A stretch of 64,000 nucleotides of DNA from Pyrus communis (taxonomy: Eukaryota > Streptophyta > Magnoliopsida > Rosales > Rosaceae), in the NCBI RefSeq assembly GCF_963583255.1, contig NC_084807.1:25488381-25552380 (forward strand), in the 5' to 3' direction. Positions within the stretch are counted from its first letter, which is position 1, and every line of letters begins with the position of its first letter. The position numbers were made by a program, and so were the translations under genes. Positions 48,448-57,665 of the stretch are shown here, piece by piece. The notes beneath the pieces were generated by a model. It was not told where the DNA came from. It saw only the letters and a program-made list of their open reading frames with translations, and ran no database searches.

Positions 48448-49125
48448 AGAGCTTCTTCTGTTAGCCCGTTGCATTTTTTTCCCCATAGTCATAGCTGAAG
48501 AAGGCAGATTTGAAGCCATTCTTAGTTTACCTCCAAAATTCTCGGTTCTCTTTTTCCGCAGTTAACTGTTTGCTTTCTTTTAGCAGAATCTGTATTTGAT
48601 TAGAGGGATTGATTTATTAAGGAAACCAAAATCTGTTTTTCTTGCTCCAAACGTGTCTTAAATGATAAAATTGGTAGTTTCTGTTCTTATACTCCTATCA
48701 GTATTGCTTATGCTAAATAGTTCCATGTGAGAAGACTCTCATAGGTGTGACTTGCGTGCCTTTTTCTTCCCACGCACCCCTTTGTTTATATTTGGATTTC
48801 GATTGAATAAATCAAAGGAGACTCGAGGGACAAAAATGAGAAAATGGGTGTGCGGCAATCATTTCCCATTCCCGAGAAGTGATTTCTTTGGCACTGTCAT
48901 TTCTGGCAAAGTTCTCCAAAGTGTTGGTTAAAGCAGATGCAGTAAAACTGCCTGCCCATAACTTCACTGATGAAAACAGGGGGAAGATAAGCTTTCAAAT
49001 TCCCAAGCATAGGCCTTCCTCCCCACTTTCTGCAATTCTATCTACAAACTTGAAGGGAAGAAATCTAGAAGCTGAAGAACCAAATTACGAAAAACAACAC
49101 AAAATAATCAGTCTCAGATAAGGCT
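48448..49125. other. 3' region of GDH and intergenic DNA
   Basis: No gene recognised. 48739..48870 carries weak inverted arms (TTGCGTGCCTTTTTCTTCCC on the left; GATTGCCGCACACCCATTTT on the complement of the right) related to the GGTGTG MITE family at 18.9 and 44.3 kb. Confidence 0.45.
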
Positions 49126-49905
49126 ATGGCTTCCATTGCCATTCTGCTTCACTGCAAACAGTTTGCAGCTCACATCAAGTCACAAAACAACGCCAACAGA
49201 AACCGGCAGCTCGCTCCTTGGGGACGAAAGAAGCAACCCGTATTGTTGCTCTGAATGCGGAAGCAAATGGTTTAAACGTATCTGCACAAGAGAAATCTTC
49301 TTTACGCGTTTAAAAACACGAGGCGGAGGATGCTGCTGACTCCAAATCAAAGGATGGTCTCGGGGCGCAGAGTCGTCAGTCGTGAAATTCAGCGATGAGA
49401 GGTGGAAGAATGGGACATGGGATCTGAATATGTTTTCCAAAAACGGCAAGATGGATTGGGATGGCATCATTCTAGCAGGTCTGCAATTTAGTCCAAAAAT
49501 GTTTACAAATTCGTTTACAACATCGTTGATTGTATATGTGCTGGCATTGTAGAAGCAAAAAGGAGGAAGTTTCTTGAGCTTCACCCGGAAGCATCAACGA
49601 ACGATGACCCGGTAGTGTTCAGGAGCTCCATCATACCATGGTGGGCATGGATGATGAGATCTTATCTCCCGGAGGCCGAGTTGATCAACGGTTGATCCAA
49701 TCACCCATCACTTCACACACACACACACTTTCTTAGAACTACATAACCTCTTGCTGCGCGCATTGCATGGTTACTTAAACTTATACACCAGGTTCAATTT
49801 TTCGCCTTGTCTCTTTAAGGTCGAGCGGCAATGGTGGGGTTCTTCATGGCATATGTTGTAGACGCTTCGACAGGGCTCGGCGTTGTAGGACAAACTGGAA
49901 ACTTG

Positions 49906-50581
49906 TGTTGAATAAGTAGCCAAGTGGTCATACTTTAGAATAAACAAATTCAAAGGTGGCAAACACCTTCCTTGTTTTGGGGAGGAAAAGAGGGAAAAGA
50001 CCTTTGCTTTTGAAAATGTTTTGGTTCCCTTCACCACCCGTGAGCTTTGGTCTTGGCATAAAGACTAGAGAAAAGAAAGAGTTCTTTTTTTAGTAGAGAA
50101 AAAGGGAGTGAGAGCTCATTGTTCGGTTGAGAAGAAAAGAGCTCCTTTTGCAGAGAGCTAAGGAGAGTTGCAGAGAGCTAAAGGAGCTGCAAAGAGAGAA
50201 GAGAAGCTGCTGCTTCAATTTGGTTAGTAATCATCCACCAAAGTAGTTGTTGTAATAGCTTTGAGCTATATGTATAGAGAAGAAATTATTCTTTATATTT
50301 CTTCCTCTATTTGTTTCTTTGGTGTGTGAGAGCTATTGGATGTATTGGGTTATTTGGGTTGTGAGATTGCCAACACTTTGTAAACTCCCATTTGGTTGAT
50401 AGTGGATTATTGGGTGAGCTCCTACTGCTCCGAGGACGTACTCCAGTTACACTGACTGTTGAGGAACCTCGTTAAAATCTTTGTGTCTTTAATATTTTGT
50501 TCTTGCATTTTCATTTGATAAATTTCCTGTGGGCTAGCTTGAGTTGGTTCCAAAAGATTTTGGTGCTATCCTAGCACAACA
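49906..50581 (+). repeat. 5' LTR of the Copia element
   Basis: 676 bases starting TGTTGAATAAG and ending CTAGCACAACA. It should carry the element promoter; TATATGTATAGAGAAG near 50267 is a possible core. Several GAGAGCTAAGGAG-type purine repeats lie in the middle. Confidence 0.95.
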
Positions 50582-50631
50582 ATTGGTATCAGAGCACTGG
50601 TTGCTCTTGGGTACTGTCTAATTGCCAAAAA

Positions 50632-53600
50632 ATGTCAGACGGGCAGGATGAGAATCCTTTTGGAAGCAGCTCCGGATTTGCAAGAACTACGGTGCAAAAT
50701 GCAAAGTTCGAAGTTGAAAAGTTTGATGGCACAAACAACTTTGGGATGTGGCAATGTGAGGTCAAAGATGTGTTGGCTCAACAAGATCTACTTGCCGCTT
50801 TGGGAGAGAAGCCGGAAGCTATGTCGAAGCCGGAATGGGAGAAATTAAATTTGTGGGCTTGCTCTTCAATTCGGTTGTGCCTTGCAAAAACTCAGAAGTA
50901 TTTTGTGATGCGGGAGACATTGGCAAGTGTGTTGTGGCAAAAATTGGAAGACAAGTATATGACGAAGAGTGCAGAGAACCGGCTACACTTGAAGAAAAAG
51001 CTCTACCGCTTCCAATACAAAGAAGGTACAAAAATGATTAGACACCTTGATGCTTTTAATAAGTTGATTGCCGACTTGTTAAATTTAGATGAGGATATTA
51101 AGGATGAAGATAAGGCCTTAATATTGTTGAATTCCTTGCCGGACTCTTATGAGCATTTTGTTACCACTATTATGCATGGTAAAGAAACTGTGAAATTTGA
51201 AGATGTGTCAAATGCCTTGATGAATTATGAAATGAGGCATAGAGATAAAAATCATGATAGTACCTCTGAAGCTTTATTTGTTAGAGGTAGATCATCAGAG
51301 AGGAGATCCTCTTCTAGCAGGAAAAAATCACAGTCTCGACCTAGAGGAAACTCTAAAGGTAGAAAACCTTTGGAAAGGGATGAATGTGCCTTTTGTCGTA
51401 ATAAGGGCCATTGGAAGAAAGATTGTCCTAGATTGAAGACCAAAGGCAAAGAAAGTTCTGAAGCTAATGTTGCTGAGGTTGAAACAGATTTTTCTGATTT
51501 TGCTTTAACCACTTCCTCATCATTTGATTGTGCTACTAAGTGGGTGTTGGATACGGGTTGTACTCATCATATGACTCCTCACAAGGATTGGTTTTCAAGC
51601 TTGAAAGAGTTTGATGGCGGTGTTGTGTTCATGGGAGATGACAATCCTTGCACAACAAAAGGGATTGGTACAGTTCGTTTGAAGTTGCATGATGGCATGG
51701 TTAAAGAGTTGACAGGTGTTCGGTATGTACCGAATTTGAAGAAAAATCTTATTTCTTTGGGAACTTTGGAAGCCAAGGGCTTCAGGTTTCATTCAGATGG
51801 GCAGACATTGAAGGTGACTTATGCTGCACTTGTTGTGATGAAAGCTCCTCGATGTGGCCATTTGTATTTATTGCAAGGAAGCACTGTGACAGGTGAAGCA
51901 TCTGTAGTCTCAGAAAATATGGGCACATCCGATTCTGATACTACTAGATTGTGGCATATGAGATTAGGCCATGCCGGTGAGAAAGCTCTACAAGGGCTTG
52001 TGAAACAAGGTCTTCTAAAAGGTGCCACGACTTGTAAGCTTGATTTCTGTGAGCATTGTGTCTTGGGGAAGCAAACTAGAGTGAAGTTTGGTACTGCTGT
52101 ACATCAGACGAAGGGCATTCTTGATTATGTGCATTCGGATGTTTGGGGTCCTACAAAGACTCCCTCTTTGAGTGGTAGACATTGGTTCGTGACCTTTGTT
52201 GATGATTATTCAAGAAGGTCTTGGGTCTACACTATGAAGCACAAGAGTGAGGTGTTAAGCATTTTCTTGGGTTGGAAGAAAATGGTTGAGAACCAGACTG
52301 GGAGAAAGATTAAGATTTTGAGATCGGATAATGGTGGTGAATACACATCCGACCCTTTCTTTAAAGTTTGCAAAGAGGAAGGGATTGTGAGACATTTTAG
52401 TGTCCGGGGAACTCCACAACAAAATGGAGTTGCAGAAAGATTGAATCGAACCTTGCTTGAGAAGGTTAGATGCATGTTGTCTCAGTCGGGTTTGAGCAAG
52501 TCGTTTTGGGCAGAGGCAGTTACTTATGCATGTCACATCATCAACCGATTACCCTCAGCTGCTGTTCAGGGTAAGACGCCAATGGAGGTATGGTTTGGAA
52601 AACCCTCTTCTGATTATGACTATATTCGTATTTTTGGTTCACCTGCTTATTTTCATGTAACTGAAAATAAACTTGATCCTAGAGCCAAAAAGGCTATCTT
52701 TCTTGGTTTTAGTAGTGGTGTCAAAGGTTACAGGTTGTGGTGCCCAGAGATGAAAAAACTTGTAATCAGCAGAGATGTGACATTTGATGAAGAAAATATG
52801 TTTAGAGACTCTGAAAAGAATGTGAAAGATGTCCAACAGGTGGAGCTTGAGAATGTTGCCTCTAGTACTTCAAATCCTAATTCCGCTGATGTCGAAGCCA
52901 CTACAAGTGAAGAAGTGGGAGACCATGAGGATGTTGAAGAAGTTGAACTTGAAGATTCTATTCAAGTTGAAGAGCAAGTTTCACCTCAAGAGTCTATTGC
53001 TAAGAACAGAGGAAAGAGAAATATTACCAAGCCAGCTCGGTATAGTGACTATGTTGCTTTTGCTCTTCCTATTATCACTGATGAGATTCCATCCAATTTT
53101 GAGGAAGCCATTGAGAGTGAGGAAAAGGAGAAGTGGTGCAATGCCATGGGTGATGAGATGAATTCTCTCATGAAAAACAAGACTTGGGAGTTAGCTAAAT
53201 TGCCTAAGGGTAAGAAAGCTATTGGTTGCAAATGGGTGTATGCCAAGAAGGAAGATGCTGATGAGAAAAGCAATATGAGATTCAAAGCAAGATTAGTTGC
53301 TAAAGGGTATGCACAAAAGGAGGGCATTGACTACAACGAAATATTTTCTCCAGTTGTGAAGCACTCCTCAATTCGTATTATGTTAGCTCTTGTTGCACAA
53401 TATGATCTTGAGCTTGTGCAACTCGATGTGAAAACGGCTTTCCTACATGGTGATTTGAATGAAGAGATCTATATGTGTCAACCGGATGGGTATAAAGTGA
53501 AAGGGAAAGAGAATTTGTTTTGCAAGTTGAAGAAATCACTTTATGGCTTGAAGCAATCTCCAAGACAATGGTATTTGAGGTTTGATAAATTTATGAGAGG

Positions 53601-54663
53601 CCAAAATTATTCTAGAAGTCAATATGATCATTGTGTGTACTTCAAGAAGTTGCAAGATGGGTCTTTCATTTATTTGTTGATATATGTTGATGATATGTTG
53701 ATTGCCTCAAAGAATGTTGAAGAGATTGAGAAATTGAATAAGCAAATGAAAAATGAGTTCGAGATGAAGGATCTTGGTGAAGCAAAGAAGATCCTTGGCA
53801 TGGAGATCACTAGAGACAGAGAGAAGGGTTTGGTTTGTTTGAATCAAAGACAATACCTTGAGAAGTTGATTCGGAAGTTTGGAGTTCATGATTCAACCAA
53901 ACCGGTTAGTACCCCTTTGGCTCCTCATTTTAAATTAAGTTCTCTACAGTGTCCTAAAATTGATAAAGAGAAGCTGCAAATGAAAGATATACCATATGCA
54001 AATTTGGTTGGTAGTTTGATGTATGCAATGGTATGCTCTAGACCGGATATTGCTCATGCAGTTGGCATGGTGAGTCGATATATGCATAATCCAGGTAAAG
54101 AGCATTGGCAAGCAGCTAAATGGATATTGAGATATCTCCATGGTACACGAGACGTTGGTTTATGCTTTGAGAGAGATGACTCTGGTATTGGTCATTTTGC
54201 AGTTGGTTATGTTGATTCAGATTATGCAGGTGATCTAGATGGAAGGAAGTCTACTACAGGCTATGTGTTTACTATGGCTAAAGGGCCAGTTTGTTGGAGG
54301 TCCATTTTGCAGTCGTCTGTTGCTTTGTCTACTACAGAGGCTGAATATATGGCAGTTGCTGAAGCTATAAAGGAGGCCATTTGGATACATGGGCTGGTTA
54401 GAGATTTGGGGGTTGATCAGAAGCAGGTGGAGGTGCATTGTGATAGTCAGAGTGCCATTTATTTGGCTAAGTATCAGGTTCATCATGCGAGGACCAAGCA
54501 CATAGATGTGCGTTATCACTTTGTTTGTGAAGTTGTTGGTGAAGGGGAAATCATTCTCCAAAAGATTCCAACTAAAGACAACCCCGCTGATATGTTGACT
54601 AAGGTTGTTGGTGTAGCCAAGTTTGTTCATTGCTTGAACTTGGCTCGCATTTTGCCTATTTAA
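50632..54663 (+). CDS. Copia gag-pol polyprotein, intact, 1343 residues
   Basis: All domains occur in Copia order in one frame without stops. Gag is in the first about 230 residues, with a CCHC zinc knuckle CAFCRNKGHWKKDC near 251-264. The aspartic protease has DTGCTHH near 307. Integrase begins with the HHCC zinc part (HMRLGH, CEHC near 441-475) and continues with the catalytic core (HSDVWGP near 502, SDNGGEY near 565, GVAERLNR near 600). Reverse transcriptase has LDVKTAFLHGD near 933 and the active site YVDDML near 1017. RNase H has STTEAEYMA near 1233 and ends ADMLTKVV. Integrase before reverse transcriptase is diagnostic of Copia; the closest named relatives are TNT1/Tork-type elements. 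The ATG is 51 bases after the 5' LTR, just past the primer-binding site. Confidence 0.97.
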   Translation: MSDGQDENPFGSSSGFARTTVQNAKFEVEKFDGTNNFGMWQCEVKDVLAQQDLLAALGEKPEAMSKPEWEKLNLWACSSIRLCLAKTQKYFVMRETLASVLWQKLEDKYMTKSAENRLHLKKKLYRFQYKEGTKMIRHLDAFNKLIADLLNLDEDIKDEDKALILLNSLPDSYEHFVTTIMHGKETVKFEDVSNALMNYEMRHRDKNHDSTSEALFVRGRSSERRSSSSRKKSQSRPRGNSKGRKPLERDECAFCRNKGHWKKDCPRLKTKGKESSEANVAEVETDFSDFALTTSSSFDCATKWVLDTGCTHHMTPHKDWFSSLKEFDGGVVFMGDDNPCTTKGIGTVRLKLHDGMVKELTGVRYVPNLKKNLISLGTLEAKGFRFHSDGQTLKVTYAALVVMKAPRCGHLYLLQGSTVTGEASVVSENMGTSDSDTTRLWHMRLGHAGEKALQGLVKQGLLKGATTCKLDFCEHCVLGKQTRVKFGTAVHQTKGILDYVHSDVWGPTKTPSLSGRHWFVTFVDDYSRRSWVYTMKHKSEVLSIFLGWKKMVENQTGRKIKILRSDNGGEYTSDPFFKVCKEEGIVRHFSVRGTPQQNGVAERLNRTLLEKVRCMLSQSGLSKSFWAEAVTYACHIINRLPSAAVQGKTPMEVWFGKPSSDYDYIRIFGSPAYFHVTENKLDPRAKKAIFLGFSSGVKGYRLWCPEMKKLVISRDVTFDEENMFRDSEKNVKDVQQVELENVASSTSNPNSADVEATTSEEVGDHEDVEEVELEDSIQVEEQVSPQESIAKNRGKRNITKPARYSDYVAFALPIITDEIPSNFEEAIESEEKEKWCNAMGDEMNSLMKNKTWELAKLPKGKKAIGCKWVYAKKEDADEKSNMRFKARLVAKGYAQKEGIDYNEIFSPVVKHSSIRIMLALVAQYDLELVQLDVKTAFLHGDLNEEIYMCQPDGYKVKGKENLFCKLKKSLYGLKQSPRQWYLRFDKFMRGQNYSRSQYDHCVYFKKLQDGSFIYLLIYVDDMLIASKNVEEIEKLNKQMKNEFEMKDLGEAKKILGMEITRDREKGLVCLNQRQYLEKLIRKFGVHDSTKPVSTPLAPHFKLSSLQCPKIDKEKLQMKDIPYANLVGSLMYAMVCSRPDIAHAVGMVSRYMHNPGKEHWQAAKWILRYLHGTRDVGLCFERDDSGIGHFAVGYVDSDYAGDLDGRKSTTGYVFTMAKGPVCWRSILQSSVALSTTEAEYMAVAEAIKEAIWIHGLVRDLGVDQKQVEVHCDSQSAIYLAKYQVHHARTKHIDVRYHFVCEVVGEGEIILQKIPTKDNPADMLTKVVGVAKFVHCLNLARILPI

Positions 54664-54805
54664 AGAAGGCGTTGAGCAGTAGGAGTTTTGGAGCATTTGG
54701 CTCGGCATGAGTTGTCCTCTTGCTAGTGATTGGGAGTGATGTTGTGTGTTAATTGTGTTGTTTGGCTTATCATGGCGTTTTTCGAAACTTGGCCAAGGTG
54801 GAGAT

Positions 54806-55481
54806 TGTTGAATAAGTAGCCAAGTGGTCATACTTTAGAATAAACAAATTCAAAGGTGGCAAACACCTTCCTTGTTTTGGGGAGGAAAAGAGGGAAAAGA
54901 CCTTTGCTTTTGAAAATGTTTTGGTTCCCTTCACCACCCGTGAGCTTTGGTCTTGGCATAAAGACTAGAGAAAAGAAAGAGTTCTTTTTTTAGTAGAGAA
55001 AAAGGGAGTGAGAGCTCATTGTTCGGTTGAGAAGAAAAGAGCTCCTTTTGCAGAGAGCTAAGGAGAGTTGCAGAGAGCTAAAGGAGCTGCAAAGAGAGAA
55101 GAGAAGCTGCTGCTTCAATTTGGTTAGTAATCATCCACCAAAGTAGTTGTTGTAATAGATTTGAGCTATATGTATAGAGAAGAAATTATTCTTTATATTT
55201 CTTCCTCTATTTGTTTCTTTGGTGTGTGAGAGCTATTGGATGTATTGGGTTATTTGGGTTGTGAGATTGCCAACACTTTGTAAACTCCCATTTGGTTGAT
55301 AGTGGATTATTGGGTGAGCTCCTACTGCTCCGAGGACGTACTCCAGTTACACTGACTGTTGAGGAACCTCGTTAAAATCTTTGTGTCTTTAATATTTTGT
55401 TCTTGCATTTTCATTTGATAAATTTCCTGTGGGCTAGCTTGAGTTGGTTCCAAAAGATTTTGGTGCTATCCTAGCACAACA
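54806..55481 (+). repeat. 3' LTR of the Copia element
   Basis: 676 bases, identical to the 5' LTR except for one visible base at 55159. It ends directly at the right-hand ACTTG target duplication. Confidence 0.95.
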
Positions 55482-55696
55482 ACTTGATATGCAAGGGAGG
55501 AGTTTTTATGACAGTCATTGCTATAGTACTCATTAGGCGAACCCAAGATCTCGAAAACCTTAAGAAGCTTGTGGATGAAGATACCTTCTACGACAAGCAA
55601 TGGCAAGCTTCGTGGCAAGATCAAAACGACCAAACTGAGAAGAAGATTTAAATCTGCCTTCCAAAAGAAAGTTTGTATTATTATACAAAATAATAC

Positions 55697-55829
55697 ATAA
55701 CCCAAATCATAACCAATTCAAGTAAAACTCGACATAACCCAAATCATAACCAATTCAAGTAAACCCAAATCATAACCAATTCAAGTAAAACTCGACATAA
55801 CCAATTCAAGTAAAACCCAAATCATAACC
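55697..55829. repeat. Short tandem repeats between the two LIL3 copies
   Basis: About four irregular copies of a unit containing CATAACCCAAATCATAACC and AATTCAAGTAAAACTCGAC. A single diverged copy of the same unit lies downstream at about 56785..56826. The last unit runs straight into the duplicated LIL3 segment at 55829, so the array marks the duplication junction. Confidence 0.8.
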
Positions 55830-56287
55830 GGTAGTGCTCAGGAGCTCCATCATACCATGGTGGGCATGGATGATGAGATCTTATCTCCCGGAGGCCGAGT
55901 TGATCAACGGTTGGTTCCAATCGCCCATCACTTCACATACACACACTTTCTTAGAACTACGTATCTCTTGCTGCGCGCATTGCATGGTTACTTGAACTTA
56001 TACACCAGGTTCAATTTTTCGCCTTGTCTCTTTAAGGTCGAGCGGCAATGGTGGGGTTCTTCATGGCATATGTTGTAGACGCTTCGACAGGGCTCGGCGT
56101 TGTAGGACAAACTGGAAACTTGATATGCAAGGCAGGAGTTTTTATGACAGTCATTGCTATAGTACTCATTAGGCGAACCCAAGATCTCGAAAACCTTAAG
56201 AAGCTTGCGGATGAAGCTACCTTCTACGACAAGCAATGGCAAGCTTCGTGGCAAGATCGAATCGATCAAAGTGGGAAGAAGATTTAA
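55830..56287 (+). pseudogene. LIL3: Truncated second copy of LIL3 (3' part only)
   Basis: Repeats the LIL3 locus from the middle of exon 2 (GGTAGTG...AGGAGC) through the exon 2 donor, intron 2 and complete exon 3 to the stop at 56285..56287. Exon 1 and the start of exon 2 are absent. Exon 3 is uninterrupted here and encodes [15 protein letters not shown], then the second hydrophobic stretch (AGVFMTVIAIVLIRR) and the YDKQWQASWQD tail. A methionine within exon 3 gives an 79-codon open frame, but there is no leader or transit peptide. It differs from the first copy by a modest number of substitutions and small indels. Confidence 0.85.
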
Positions 56288-57029
56288 ATCTCCCTTCCAA
56301 AAGAAAGTTTGTATGATTATACAAAATACAATAACACAATCTAATTATTTTGCTTTTATGTTGAGGGTGGGATTTGTCCTACGTGACATTTATCGACACC
56401 ATGATATAGCATTTTGGCACGCTTTATTTTTTAATCGGGCATATACTTTATTCCATATAAAAGAAATATCATAAGAGTAACACGACGAAGTACCAAAATG
56501 GTTCATCCAAATTCAGAAATAAAAATGTCATCTTAAAAAGAAGCATAGCCTGAAACCTTAACAAAGATAAAACAAAAAATGATACAAAATACACACGACC
56601 TTTAAGTAAACATCGCAAATCAGGCCGAGTGAGGTTCAAATTTAGTGGAACCAGACCGTACCCGTTCAAAAATAAAACGAGACGGGACATTTAAAAAATG
56701 AAACGGGACCTAACCTGGCTCATTTGAAACGGGTCGGCTCCAACAGGTCTATGGGTCCATTTCCTGATCCAACCTGAAAAACTTGATGCAAAACCCAAAT
56801 TAGAACCAATTCAAGTAAAACTCGACAGATCTCCTCGTAAACTCTCGTGAAAGATCTCAAAAGATGGTGGTCAAGTCGAGGGCCATGTCTTCACATGTTT
56901 GAACCCACCCCTGCCCTGTTTTCTGTATAAAAATATATAGACTCATCCCGATTTTGCCCCGACCTGCAAGTCCAGGGTTCGTTTGCCCACCCCTTATTAC
57001 ATTGCACTAGGACTCTAATTAATAGAAAG
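56288..57029. other. Intergenic DNA with hAT-like terminal sequence
   Basis: No gene seen. The complement of 56970..56995 reads AAGGGGTGGGCAAACGAACC, and repeated ACGGGTC/ACGGGAC motifs lie at 56650-56760, the style of a hAT-type MITE. The left terminus could not be fixed. Confidence 0.45.
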
Positions 57030-57237
57030 GATTGAGATATTTTACGATCTCACATTCCGTAGTCTATACATTAAGAAATTTGGGTTGTAAGATTTAAATT
57101 GAACAATTTAGATTTGTCGATCCGTGTAAAGTGAGCCAATAAAATAAATTAATGTAGACCGTAAAATTTAAATTGAACGGTCCAAAATTTATCATTTCGT
57201 GAACTCCGAAGTGTGAGATCCATATTGCATCTCAATC
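57030..57237. mobile_element. MITE, 208 bp
   Basis: The left end GATTGAGATATTTTACGATC and the complement of the right end, GATTGAGATGCAATATGGAT, are inverted repeats, both continuing with CTCACA-type sequence. Internal GTAAGATTTAAATTGAAC and the complement of CGTAAAATTTAAATTGAAC also pair. Flanking sequences are only loosely similar, so the target duplication is uncertain. Confidence 0.6.
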
Positions 57238-57665
57238 TAATAAATAGGAGGGAAATGATTTGATGGCATGAGAAATTTTTCAATATGATCCGAATACGAG
57301 ATGATATATCACATGTCATTATACAAATAACGGCATATATGTGTTAAAAACTTAATAACTTTTAAAATATAATTTTTCACTACTTATATAAAAACATATG
57401 ATTTGCTATACATGTTCCGACTGAAAAATTTCTCCAATGACACCAATAAAACCCGCCTTGACGATCCGGATAAACCATTTTCCCGACTTTATGACTTCTT
57501 TTTCGAAAATACCAAATCGAATCGACACCTTTCCAATATAAAATAATAACTGTAAACGCTCCAAACCAAATCGAATCCTCCTCCCCCTTCCCTCCTCCAC
57601 CGCCGCGTCTGCGTCCTCGCAAATGCTAAACCCCCTAAACCCAACCTCTCCTCTCCGCCACGGCA

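Larger units (their letters stand above)
49901..55486 (+). mobile_element. Complete, very young Copia LTR retrotransposon
   Basis: The element spans 49906..55481 (5576 bases) with the 5-bp target duplication ACTTG at 49901..49905 and 55482..55486. LTRs of 676 bases begin TGTTG and end CAACA. A tRNA-Met-type primer-binding site (TTGGTATCAGAGC) follows the 5' LTR and a short purine tract (AAGGTGGAGA) precedes the 3' LTR. The LTRs differ at one visible position (C at 50259, A at 55159). One uninterrupted gag-pol frame fills the interior. The insertion lies in exon 3 of the LIL3 pseudogene, in the same orientation. Confidence 0.97.
49126..55651 (+). pseudogene. LIL3: LIL3 (light-harvesting-like 3) pseudogene split by a Copia element
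   Basis: LIL3 is a thylakoid protein with an LHC motif that anchors geranylgeranyl reductase in chlorophyll synthesis. Here the exons are about 49126..49478, 49553..49690 and 49820 onward, interrupted at 49906 by Copia and resuming at 55487 to the stop at 55649..55651. Recognisable parts include [30 protein letters not shown], the LHC-type helix with [15 protein letters not shown], and YDKQWQASWQD. Exon 1 is broken independently of the insertion. The ATG frame is out of phase with the conserved leader after about five codons; an in-frame TAA follows the segment SAQEKSSLRV; and a further frame change lies between GLGAQ and VVKFSDERW. The two splice pairs flanking exon 2 are intact. Confidence 0.85.

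Noticed and set aside
49136..49339. A Cys-rich 67-residue small protein
   Set aside because: It is a shifted frame of the LIL3 leader. The neighbouring frame shows the LIL3-like text, broken by frame changes.
54235..54831. A 198-codon minus-strand open frame
   Set aside because: It is antisense to the RNase H end of the Copia polyprotein and has no domain of its own.
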